64,000 nucleotides of DNA from Streptomyces dengpaensis (GTDB lineage Bacteria > Actinomycetota > Actinomycetes > Streptomycetales > Streptomycetaceae). Every line of letters begins with the position of its first letter. The first letter of the stretch is position 1. Location of the stretch: positions 1,860,001 to 1,924,000 of the forward strand of contig NZ_CP026652.1 in assembly GCF_002946835.1 (NCBI RefSeq). Reading direction: 5' to 3'. The notes beneath the pieces are model-generated. The model had not been told where the DNA came from. It made no database searches and worked only from the letters and a program-made list of their open reading frames with translations. The translations under genes and the position numbers were made by a program. This document shows, one piece after another, positions 36,186-43,273 of the stretch.

Positions 36186-37610
36186 ATGACCGCCACGGAG
36201 CCCACCATCCTGGCCACTTCGGGTGGTCACCGCGTCGGAGACCGCACCCGGGTGACGTTCGACGCCCTCGTTCACCACGCCGTGGAGCTGGCGGAGGTCC
36301 AGGGCCGCCGCCCCCGCGTCATGTACGTCGGCACGGCGATCGGCGACGCCGAACACTTCACCACCCGCATGAGCGAGGCGTCGCGCGTCGCGGGCTTCGA
36401 CCTGACCCCGCTCACCCTCTTCCCCATGCCGAACCTCAAGGACGTCGAGGGGGCGGTGCTCGAACAGGACGTCGTGTGGGTCATGGGCGGTTCGGCGGCC
36501 AACCTGCTCGCCGTGTGGCGCGTCCACGGACTCGACGCGATCTTCCGGCGCGCGTGGGAGGCCGGAGTCGTGCTCAGCGGGGTGAGCGCGGGGTCGATCT
36601 GCTGGTTCCGGGGCGGCACCACGGACTCCTTCGGCCCCGAACTGCGCCCGCTCACCAACGGACTGGGCTACCTGCCGTACGGCAACGGCGTCCATTACGA
36701 CAGCGACCAGGGCCGCCGCCCACTGATCCACCGACTCGTCGCCGACGGCACCCTGCCCGTCACCCACTGCACGGACGACGGCGTGGGCCTGGTGTACCGG
36801 GGCACCGAACTCGCCGAGGCCGTGACAGAGATACCGGGCAAGGGCGCGCACGTGGTGAGCGGCGAGGGCGACTTGGCGGTGGAAAAGCGGATCGAGCCAC
36901 GCGTGTTGCCGTCTCCGCGGGACTCGAGCGTGCCTCAGCCCGCACGGCTCGCTCACCGCGTCCCAGAAGTCGTTGAGTGTCTCGATCAGCCGACCGCGCA
37001 GGTCAACGATCAGCTCGCTGTCCGTCATCGCAGCAGACCACTGAATCCCGCGATGCGATCAACAACCTGGCCCAGGTCATTTTCAGGGCAGGAATTCGTA
37101 GAACGGGCGGTCTGGCGCGAAGTTGCGAGAACACAGCGTCACGTCCCTACCACTGAGATAAGCCAGCAACCAGTCGCTGAACGTCATCTCGTAGAGAGTC
37201 CAGGCAGGACTGTCGAACTCCTGGACCACGACTCGCCAGGGCGACGAGGGCTCGTCAGGAACGCGAAGGAAAACTGCTTCCCCCGTCGTGGCCGATGCCA
37301 CCGGTATCACCTCACCGGGGTTCGCCCCTGCCCGACTGGGCAGGAACTCGGCCATGTCCTCGTCGCGCCAGAGCTCGAGATCCCCCCTGATGTTCTCTCC
37401 GAGACTGTGCAGAAGATGACCGGCGGGATGCGTCAGATACAACTGCCCGTTGACCTCGATCGAACCGTAGGCGTCCACGATCTCACGGAAGTCCGCAGGA
37501 AATTCGATACCGAGTTCCCGCTCCAGTTCGATCCACGGAGCCGGATCCGACCAGTTGAACCGGGGTTCGCCCAACAGGGCTGTGATCTCTGGAAGCGTTG
37601 CCACCACTAG
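36186..37610 (+). CDS. Peptidase E-like protein (family S51) with lost stop codon
   Basis: Residues 1 to about 242 are a complete-looking peptidase S51: TILATSGGHRVGDRTR, VMYVGTAIGDAEHFTTRMSEA, nucleophile motif LSGVSAGSICWFRGG and HCTDDGVGLVYRG. Family members are about 230-240 residues and usually end shortly after a KRIEPR-type motif, present here at about 36890-36905. No stop follows; the frame runs another 230 codons antisense to the barstar fragment and the SUKH gene, ending at 37610. A deletion near 36938 probably removed the native 3' end. The peptidase part may still work if the long tail is tolerated or cleaved. Confidence 0.72.
   Translation: MTATEPTILATSGGHRVGDRTRVTFDALVHHAVELAEVQGRRPRVMYVGTAIGDAEHFTTRMSEASRVAGFDLTPLTLFPMPNLKDVEGAVLEQDVVWVMGGSAANLLAVWRVHGLDAIFRRAWEAGVVLSGVSAGSICWFRGGTTDSFGPELRPLTNGLGYLPYGNGVHYDSDQGRRPLIHRLVADGTLPVTHCTDDGVGLVYRGTELAEAVTEIPGKGAHVVSGEGDLAVEKRIEPRVLPSPRDSSVPQPARLAHRVPEVVECLDQPTAQVNDQLAVRHRSRPLNPAMRSTTWPRSFSGQEFVERAVWREVARTQRHVPTTEISQQPVAERHLVESPGRTVELLDHDSPGRRGLVRNAKENCFPRRGRCHRYHLTGVRPCPTGQELGHVLVAPELEIPPDVLSETVQKMTGGMRQIQLPVDLDRTVGVHDLTEVRRKFDTEFPLQFDPRSRIRPVEPGFAQQGCDLWKRCHH
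36936..37028 (-). pseudogene. Barstar-family immunity gene, 5' fragment
   Basis: The minus-strand frame from ATG 37028 begins MTDSELIVDLRGRLIETLND followed by FWDAVSEPCGL, matching the first helix and loop of barstar (RNase inhibitor) proteins, where PxWFGRNLDAW should come next. Instead the sequence becomes antisense to the peptidase gene. It lies 55 bases after the SUKH gene on the same strand. Probably the rest of the gene and the peptidase 3' end were removed together. Confidence 0.65.
37083..37604 (-). CDS. SMI1/KNR4 (SUKH) family protein, probable immunity protein
   Basis: 173-residue soluble protein. The SUKH signature is visible: LERELGIEFPADFREIVDAYGSIEVNGQLYLTHPA, then a Trp/Glu-rich half with WRVVVQEFDSPAWTLYEMTFSDWLLAYLSG. 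Such proteins usually neutralise nuclease toxins of polymorphic toxin systems. Base composition is visibly less GC-rich than the surroundings, which suggests transfer. GTG 37604 has AAGGAG at a 7-base spacing (GTG 37607 is possible). It is followed by the barstar fragment; no toxin gene is in the window. Confidence 0.78.
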   Translation of the reverse strand: MATLPEITALLGEPRFNWSDPAPWIELERELGIEFPADFREIVDAYGSIEVNGQLYLTHPAGHLLHSLGENIRGDLELWRDEDMAEFLPSRAGANPGEVIPVASATTGEAVFLRVPDEPSSPWRVVVQEFDSPAWTLYEMTFSDWLLAYLSGRDVTLCSRNFAPDRPFYEFLP

Positions 37611-37724
37611 GCTCCTTGTAGCACGTCGAGCCGCATCCCCACCGGAACGGTGGCAGGAACGGCCGAATGAGGGTCTCCGCATACGGGCACGACCTGACCA
37701 GCCCCGCCACGAATCACTGACCGG

Positions 37725-39125
37725 TCAAGGAGACAGGCTCGAGGCCAGGTCGTCAAACTCCCGTACGTCCCTGAGGTGTTGCGCGGCATAGGAACGCCAC
37801 GGGCGCCAGGCATCCGGTACGTCCTCGCCGGGCGGGGCCACGTCGGGATCGCCGAGGGCGCGGGTGCGGATGACGGCGGCGGTGCGGTCGTCCATGCCGG
37901 GCAGCGCGAGCAGCGCCTCCTGCGCGTCGTCGCGGTCGGCGCCCGCGTCGAGCCGCAGGGTCCCGTCGGCGAGGGCGGCGGTCAGAGCGCCGAGGATGCC
38001 GTCCGGCTCGGCCTCGGCGAGTACGGCCGGTTCCGGGAACACATGGGTGAGCGTGCCGCACGGGGCGTCCAACGCCTTCCCGTACCGCTCCACCAGCCGC
38101 TCGGCCTCCGCCACCCCCACCAGCGCCCGCACCGCCAGCTCGTCCGGGTCGGCGGCGCCCGGCGAACGCAGCCCCGGACGCGCGACGACCAGCGGCCCCA
38201 GCCGGGGGTCGGCGCCCAACCGCTCGTCGACGGCGTAGGGATCGGCATCGAGGTCGAACAGCCTGCGCAGCCGCTGGACGGCGGTGGTGAGATCACGGAG
38301 ATCGGTGAGATGCAGCCGGGCGTCGAGCCAGCCGCCGGGCCCACCCGGCCGCTCCTCGACGGCGACGATTCCCGTGCCGTACGGGAGTCGGAGGGTGCGC
38401 CGGTACGTGCGGTGGCCGCGGGCCCCGCTGACGTCCTCGACCCCGGTGATCGCCTCGGCGGCGAGCAGATCGAAGACGGCGGTGGACTGGTACGGCCCCC
38501 GGTAGGCGAGCCGGAGGGGAAGCCCGGCGCTGGGGGTGGCCGCTCGCCGCGCGGCGGAGCCGGCACGCGGGGCGGCCGCGCGCAGCTCGCTCGGCGTCGA
38601 GGCGTACACCGCACGGATCGTGTCGTTGAACTGGCGCACGCTGGCGAACCCCGCCGCGAACGCGATCTGCGTGATCGGAAGGTCGGTGGTCTGCAGCAGT
38701 ACCCGCGCGGTGTGAGCACGCTGGGCGCGAGCCAGGGCGACCGGGCCCGCGCCGACCTCCGCGGTGAGCTGCCGTTGCACCTGGCGGGCGCTGTACCCGA
38801 GGCGCACCGCGAGACCGCCGACGCCCTCGCGGTCGACGACGCCGTCGCCGATCAGGCGCATGGCCCGGCCGACGACGTCCGCCCGTACATTCCACTCCGC
38901 CGAACCGGGTACGGCGTCCGGCCGGCATCTGCGACAGGCCCGGAAGCCGGAGCCCTGCGCGGCGGCCGCCGTGGCGTAGAACCGGACGTTCTGCCGCTTC
39001 GGGGTCACCGCGGGGCAGCTCGGCCTGCAGTAGATCCCCGTCGTCGCGACGGCGAAGAAGAACTCCCCGTCGAACCGGGCATCCCGGCTCCGCACGGCCT
39101 CGTACCTGCTGTCTTCGTCGATCAC
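37725..39125 (-). CDS. alkA: Ada-AlkA: methyl-accepting regulator fused to 3-methyladenine DNA glycosylase
   Basis: 466-residue repair protein. The Ada zinc domain at the N-terminus holds FFAVATTGIYCRPSCPAVTPKRQNVRFY and GFRACRRCRP (four-cysteine methyl acceptor); an AraC-type helix-turn-helix follows (LAVRLGYSARQVQRQLTAEVGAGP, ITQIAFAAGFASVRQFNDTIRAVYASTPSELR); then the AlkA N-domain and HhH-GPD glycosylase domain, with LLALPGMDDRTAAVIRTRALGDPDVAP. It both senses methylphosphotriesters and excises alkylated bases. GTG 39125 (VIDEDSRYEAVRSRDARFDG) is the usual start. No ogt gene is adjacent. Confidence 0.92.
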   Translation of the reverse strand: MIDEDSRYEAVRSRDARFDGEFFFAVATTGIYCRPSCPAVTPKRQNVRFYATAAAAQGSGFRACRRCRPDAVPGSAEWNVRADVVGRAMRLIGDGVVDREGVGGLAVRLGYSARQVQRQLTAEVGAGPVALARAQRAHTARVLLQTTDLPITQIAFAAGFASVRQFNDTIRAVYASTPSELRAAAPRAGSAARRAATPSAGLPLRLAYRGPYQSTAVFDLLAAEAITGVEDVSGARGHRTYRRTLRLPYGTGIVAVEERPGGPGGWLDARLHLTDLRDLTTAVQRLRRLFDLDADPYAVDERLGADPRLGPLVVARPGLRSPGAADPDELAVRALVGVAEAERLVERYGKALDAPCGTLTHVFPEPAVLAEAEPDGILGALTAALADGTLRLDAGADRDDAQEALLALPGMDDRTAAVIRTRALGDPDVAPPGEDVPDAWRPWRSYAAQHLRDVREFDDLASSLSP

Positions 39126-39191
39126 ACATCCCAGTGTGCGCCGGGGGCCGCGAGAGGGCTGGCGGAAATCAGACACAACGGACTGAAAGTC

Positions 39192-39305
39192 AGCCCCTCC
39201 GGCGTTTGAGGAGCGGGGTCTGGGGCGCGGGATCCATCAGCGGCTCCGCCGCGGGCCCAGGTACGGGACGGACAGGGGCGGACGGGGCGAAAAACCCTCC
39301 GCCCC
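39192..39305. repeat. Dispersed intergenic repeat, copy 1
   Basis: Core TCCGGCGTTTGAGGA at 39198-39212, followed by a GC-rich tail ending in a hairpin with arms GGGGCGGA (39275-39282) and TCCGCCCC (39298-39305). The same core and a similar tail with GGGGCGAAA-CCCTC occur at 56948-57075. Fits a common Streptomyces intergenic element that probably also ends transcripts. Confidence 0.72.
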
Positions 39306-39310
39306 CAGGC

Positions 39311-40489
39311 CTAGTGCCAACGCCCCCGCTTGGCCTCCATGGCGGCCCGCCCCTCCGCCCCCTTCCGCTTCCAGTCCCGCCGGATCTCGGCCCGCACCCG
39401 CGCATCCGTCTTGGCGACGATCCGCTGGTTCTCACGCAGCAGCTTGCGATAGCTGTCGAGGCGACGTTCGGGAAGAACACCGGACTCGACGGCGGAGAGG
39501 ACAGCGCAGCCGGGCTCGGCGGCATGCGCGCAGTCATGGAAGCGGCACTCCGCGGCGAGCGACTCGATCTCGGAGAACACCTGCCCGACCCCGGTCTCGG
39601 CATCCCAGAGACCGACACCCCGCAGCCCCGGGGTGTCGATGAGCACGCCCCCGCCCGGCAGGACGAGGAGGTTACGGGTCGTCGTGGTGTGCCGGCCCTT
39701 GCCGTCCACGTCCCGCGCGGCCCGCACATCCATGACGTCCTCGCCGAGCAGCGCGTTCGCGAGGGTCGACTTCCCCGCCCCGGACTGCCCGAGAAGCACG
39801 GACGTACCGCCGGCGAGGACGGCCTCGAGCACATCGAGGCCCTCGCCCTTCGACGAGCTGACCGGCAGCACGGGCACGCCCGGCGCCGTCGTCTCGACGT
39901 CCTGGACGAGATGCCCGAGCGTCACCGCGTCCGGCACGAGGTCGGCCTTGGTGAGGACGACCACGGGCTGCGCGCCGGACTCCCAGGAGAGTGCCGACTT
40001 ATGCAGCAGTGCCTCACCGCTCGAACAGGACATGGCCAGCGCCAGGAACCGCTCGATCCGCCCGAGGTCGAGTTCGACCGCGAGCGACACACAGATGACG
40101 ACGTGATCGACGTTGGTGGCCAGCACCTGACCCTCGGAACGCTTCGACGAGGTCGAGCGCACGAAGGCGGTGCGGCGAGGCAGAAGCGTCCGCACGTACC
40201 GCGGGTCGCTGCCTTCGGGATCGACCGCGACCCAGTCCCCCGTGCACACGACCTTCATCGGGTCGCGGGGAACCACGAACTCGGTGTCGGCACGGATGAC
40301 GCCGCCGGTAGTGACGACATCGCACTGCCCGCGGTCGACACGTACGACCCGGCCGGGCAGAAGACCCTGCTCAGCGAACGGCGTGAACTCGGCCTCCCAG
40401 TCCGCGTCCCAGCCGTACGGCAGGAGCGAACGTGAGGAAGACGAGGACGAACCCAGGAGAGAAGAGAAAGACAAGGGGTGACCCTTCAC
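39311..40489 (-). CDS. rsgA: Small ribosomal subunit-dependent GTPase A
   Basis: 392-residue circularly permuted GTPase acting late in 30S subunit maturation. N-terminal OB fold (GRVVRVDRGQCDVVTTGG), then permuted G motifs: NVDHVVICVSL, LTKADL, GQSGAGKSTLANALLG (P-loop) and DTPGLRGVGLW, and a C-terminal zinc region with CRFHDCAHAAEPGCAV. Before the OB fold is a serine-rich stretch (SSLLGSSSSSS). The listed start GTG 40489 has no ribosome site and falls in the loop of a hairpin; TTG 40474 or another internal codon could be the real start. A short ORF with a strong ribosome site precedes it. Confidence 0.9.
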   Translation of the reverse strand: MKGHPLSFSSLLGSSSSSSRSLLPYGWDADWEAEFTPFAEQGLLPGRVVRVDRGQCDVVTTGGVIRADTEFVVPRDPMKVVCTGDWVAVDPEGSDPRYVRTLLPRRTAFVRSTSSKRSEGQVLATNVDHVVICVSLAVELDLGRIERFLALAMSCSSGEALLHKSALSWESGAQPVVVLTKADLVPDAVTLGHLVQDVETTAPGVPVLPVSSSKGEGLDVLEAVLAGGTSVLLGQSGAGKSTLANALLGEDVMDVRAARDVDGKGRHTTTTRNLLVLPGGGVLIDTPGLRGVGLWDAETGVGQVFSEIESLAAECRFHDCAHAAEPGCAVLSAVESGVLPERRLDSYRKLLRENQRIVAKTDARVRAEIRRDWKRKGAEGRAAMEAKRGRWH

Positions 40490-40501
40490 AAGGGTGGCCC
40501 C
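40475..40501 (-). promoter_or_regulatory. Hairpin enclosing the annotated rsgA start codon
   Basis: Arms ACCCTT (40481-40486) and AAGGGT (40490-40495) flank CAC, which is the GTG start on the minus strand; outer arms GGGG (40475-40478) and CCCC (40498-40501) extend the stem past a 2x2 mismatch. In the mRNA this would bury the start, so it could control translation or show that the true start is downstream. Confidence 0.5.
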
Positions 40502-40534
40502 GGCACCGCGCTCACTGGCGCGGGAAGAAAGTGG

Positions 40535-40606
40535 TCAGCCGGCGGCCACGGAGGTGGACTTGACGAACTTCTGGTTGCGGGCAGCGCCCATCGCAAAGAC
40601 AGTCAT
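40535..40606 (-). CDS. 23-residue ORF upstream of rsgA (possible leader peptide)
   Basis: ATG 40606 is preceded by AGGAGGTG at 6-8 bases, the strongest ribosome site in this stretch. The peptide reads MTVFAMGAARNQ followed by KFVKSTSVAAG, then TGA at 40535-40537. It ends 45 bases before the annotated rsgA start and is in the same frame, so a stop-codon readthrough would reach rsgA. Too short for homology judgement. It may be a translated leader that regulates rsgA, a small protein in its own right, or chance. Confidence 0.5.
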   Translation of the reverse strand: MTVFAMGAARNQKFVKSTSVAAG

Positions 40607-41153
40607 CGGGTCACACCTCCTGCTCGTCACTCGGCCTGCAGCGGAAGCCAACGGCCACCGCTCGATTCGCGCCCACCATAGAGGCACACGAACGTCGAGT
40701 GCCACGGAATATCGCTCAGCCTTCCGCCGACAGGCTATGAAACATCTCCAGTGGGGCCCCATGCTCGACCGCGAGGGACACGAGGCGGGCGCCGCGGGCC
40801 GCCCGCGCCGCCAGTCCGATTTTGGGGTCAACGCGGCAATCCTGGCGGCCCGTCAGCGGACCGCCGTGTCGGTTTGCCGTGGAGGGGATGTGATGAGCTT
40901 GCAACGTGGGCAAGTGGCGCTCTTCACAGAGGTGTTGGCCCTGCAACCACCGCCCGTCCCCCGTGACACACCAGGTCCACGGGGCGCTGAAGAGAGTGAC
41001 CCCGGGCGGGGTCAGGGCGCCTGCACTCCGGGGGGAGGCTCGCGGGCGCCGTCGTGCAGGGGCAGACCCGTTTACCCCCCCCGTGGCGGGTCTGCCCTTG
41101 CCCGCATGAAGCGGCCCGGGCGACGAAACGTGGCAGGACGCCCGGGCTTTCCG
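40607..41153. other. Region without an intact gene; possible short remnant
   Basis: About 550 bases with mixed composition. On the minus strand 40716-40860 reads with plausible codons (DCRVDPKIGLAARAARGARL and VSLAVEHGAPLEMFHSLSAEG, then TGA) but has no convincing start or known family. The rest shows no coding signal I trust. It lies between the rsgA leader and the integrase remnant. Confidence 0.35.
41060..41097. terminator. Strong stem-loop terminator
   Basis: Perfect 11-base arms GGGCAGACCCG (41060-41070) and CGGGTCTGCCC (41087-41097) around a 16-base loop containing a C run. No intact gene ends beside it; it follows the minus-strand recombinase remnant. Confidence 0.72.
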
Positions 41154-41447
41154 TCACGGTGTCGCCGGCCACACCTCGGGGGCTCCGCCGCGCCACTCGA
41201 TCAGTAGCGTGGCGTCTGGCCAGGCGCCGGTTCCCATCCGGTAGGCCCGTCTGCCGGGCAAGCGAAAGCTCCCCTCGTGGAACACCTGCTGCGGCGCCGT
41301 CCCGAACCGGTGCGAGCAGACCCGGCCCCACGGGGAGCGGGCATCGATCAGGTACGCGCAGAACAGCTGCAGCGTGACCTCGTAACTCCGCGGCGTGGAC
41401 TCCACGATCGGCCGCGTCCCCGAGCGGAGATTTGCCCTTTCCGAGCC
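41154..41447 (-). pseudogene. Mosaic remnant including a tyrosine recombinase N-terminal fragment
   Basis: Minus-strand residues encoded at 41274-41400 (STPRSYEVTLQLFCAYLIDA and RSPWGRVCSHRFGTAPQQVFHE) resemble the core-binding N-terminal domain of Streptomyces XerC-like integrases; the expected catalytic domain (R..HxxR..Y) is absent. The last 39 codons instead read RRAYRMGTGAWPDATLLIEW and stop at 41154, a style seen at the end of some IS701-like transposases, but too short to be sure. There is no clear start. Likely a recombination scar joining two mobile-element pieces. Confidence 0.5.
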
Positions 41448-41653
41448 AAAGCCGCCGGTGACGGCAGACGAGTCGGGCAGTACGCCGGAGACAGCATCGG
41501 CGTTCACGAAAGCGGCCGCCGGGCTGCGCGGATGCTCTGCGGGACCAGGGGCCGCGCACGCCAGCGGCCCGGGGCGGTGGCGCCGGCCGCGTGAGCAGGA
41601 CCATCCAGCGCGAAGCCTCGGCCCGGGCGGGCCGTCTCTCGGGCGCGACGCGG

Positions 41654-42223
41654 CTACTCGACGCCCGCGGCGTCCAGCAGCACCGTCGCGGTCGTCGTGG
41701 TCAGCCCGTCGAGGGTCTCGACACGGGCGCCCGCGCGGGCGCTCGCGCCGTCGAAGACCAGCATCAACTGCCGGGCGAGGAGTTCGGGATCGGGCGCGCC
41801 ACCTCGCTCGGCCTCGGCCCGGAACACCTTTTTGAGGCGCTGCTTGGCGCCGCCGGCGACCGCGCTCGCCGGGTGCTCGGGGTCCTTCAGTTCGACCAGC
41901 ACGGCGAGGAAGGGGCAGCCGCGATACTCGGGCAGCGCCGACGCCTTCTCCAGCCGCTCGAAGACGCCCAGGATGCGCTCGCGCGGCGTCACGGCCTCCG
42001 CCGGATCGGGCGCGAGCTGCTCCTCGTACGGCGGAATCCGCCGTTCCAGGCTCGCCGCGAGGAGGTCGTCCTTGCCGGCGAAGAGCTGGTACATCGACCT
42101 CTTCGAGACACCGGCCGACCGGCACAGTGCCTCGATGCCGATGGAGACGCCGTCGCGGTAGGAGAGCTCGGCCGCCGCGTCCAGCAACCGGTCTCTCGGG
42201 GATGCCTTGTCTGTAGTGGCCAT
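41654..42223 (-). CDS. TetR-family transcriptional repressor
   Basis: 189 residues. N-terminal helix-turn-helix RDRLLDAAAELSYRDGVSIGIEALCRSAGVSKRSMYQLFAGKDDLL, then a helical ligand domain ending LDGLTTTTATVLLDAAGVE. ATG 42223. The palindrome AAACCGATCGGTAT lies 33 bases upstream of its start, and two perfect copies of AAACCGATCGGTTT precede the short-chain dehydrogenase at 44737-45438, so it most likely represses itself and that enzyme. The MoxR/VWA pair lies between the two. Confidence 0.87.
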   Translation of the reverse strand: MATTDKASPRDRLLDAAAELSYRDGVSIGIEALCRSAGVSKRSMYQLFAGKDDLLAASLERRIPPYEEQLAPDPAEAVTPRERILGVFERLEKASALPEYRGCPFLAVLVELKDPEHPASAVAGGAKQRLKKVFRAEAERGGAPDPELLARQLMLVFDGASARAGARVETLDGLTTTTATVLLDAAGVE

Positions 42224-42255
42224 ACGGGGAGGTTACCTCGCAAGAGGGAGCAAGG

Positions 42256-42269
42256 AAACCGATCGGTAT
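42256..42269. promoter_or_regulatory. Palindromic operator in the TetR-gene promoter
   Basis: AAACCGATCGGTAT, one base off the perfect palindrome AAACCGATCGGTTT found twice upstream of the short-chain dehydrogenase gene. Position fits autoregulation. Confidence 0.72.
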
Positions 42270-42272
42270 ACC

Positions 42273-42350
42273 GCTGCGCGAGCACCTTCACGCAGGACGC
42301 TGCGCGAGCACGCACACGCGTGACGCCGTGCGAGCACTCTCACACGTGAC
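42273..42350. repeat. Three imperfect 26-base tandem repeats
   Basis: Units start at 42273, 42299 and 42325, each of the form GCTGCGCGAGCAC followed by a variable CAC-rich half ending in GAC. They fill the gap between the TetR operator and the MoxR-type gene and could be binding sites or a slippage product. Confidence 0.82.
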
Positions 42351-42412
42351 AGGTGGGTGAACAAGCGCTTAGATAGTGAGCCGATCTCGCCCGTGCCGAG
42401 CTGGAGGCCCCG

Positions 42413-43273
42413 TTGCTCTTCACATCCGTCGACGATGTCTCCGCACGCCTCGCCGAGACCGGCTATCTGGCGTCTCCCGCCGTCGCCACGACGGTCTTCC
42501 TGGCCGACCGCCTCGGCAAGCCGCTCCTGGTGGAGGGCCCCGCCGGTGTCGGCAAGACAGAACTCGCCAAGGCCGTCTCCGAGGTCGCCGGAGCACGACT
42601 GGTCCGGCTGCAGTGCTACGAGGGCGTCGACGAGTCCCGGGCGCTGTACGAGTGGAACCACGCCAAGCAGCTGCTGCGCATCAGCGCGGGCCGCGACGAG
42701 ACGTGGGACGAGGCGCGCACCGACATCTTCAGCGAGGAATTCCTGCTGGCGCGCCCGCTGTTGACGGCGATCCGCGGCAACGAGCCCAAGGTGCTGCTGA
42801 TCGACGAGACCGACAAGGCCGACGTCGAGGTGGAGGGCCTGCTGCTCGAGGTGCTCAGCGACTTCCAGGTCACCGTCCCCGAGCTTGGCACGATCACCGC
42901 GAGCAGCCGCCCCTTCGTGGTCCTCACCTCGAACGCGAGCCGCGAGCTGTCCGAGGCGCTGCGCCGCCGCTGTCTCTTCCTCCACATCGGCTTCCCGGAC
43001 GAGGAGTTGGAGCGTCGCATCGTACGGCTGAAGGTGCCGCGTCTCGACGAGGCGCTGGCGGAGTCCGTGGTGCGGGTGGTCGGCGCGCTGCGCGAGATGG
43101 ATCTGCGGAAGGTCCCCTCGGTCGCCGAGACGATCGACTGGGCTCGCACGCTGCTCGCGCTCGGCGCGGACACCCTCGACGAGAGCGTCGTGCACGACAG
43201 CCTCGGCGTGCTCCTCAAGCATCAGGACGACGTCCTCAAGGCGACCGCCAAGCTCGACCTGGACGCCGTGTGA
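42413..43273 (+). CDS. MoxR-family AAA+ ATPase
   Basis: 286-residue ATPase. Walker A VEGPAGVGKTELAKAV, Walker B KVLLIDETDKAD, sensor-1 VVLTSNASRELSEALRRRCLFLHIGFPDEE. MoxR proteins act as chaperones that insert metals or assemble complexes together with a von Willebrand A-domain partner, which is encoded immediately downstream with a 4-base overlap. The start is TTG 42413 with GGAGG at 42401-42405. The client of this pair is not evident from neighbours. Confidence 0.88.
   Translation: MLFTSVDDVSARLAETGYLASPAVATTVFLADRLGKPLLVEGPAGVGKTELAKAVSEVAGARLVRLQCYEGVDESRALYEWNHAKQLLRISAGRDETWDEARTDIFSEEFLLARPLLTAIRGNEPKVLLIDETDKADVEVEGLLLEVLSDFQVTVPELGTITASSRPFVVLTSNASRELSEALRRRCLFLHIGFPDEELERRIVRLKVPRLDEALAESVVRVVGALREMDLRKVPSVAETIDWARTLLALGADTLDESVVHDSLGVLLKHQDDVLKATAKLDLDAV

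Noticed and set aside
42273..42350. CRISPR-like array
   Set aside because: Repeats are contiguous with no spacers and imperfect; no cas genes in the window.
42376..43269. A 754-codon open frame making the VWA protein look much longer
   Set aside because: Its first 300 codons are an out-of-frame reading of the MoxR ATPase gene.
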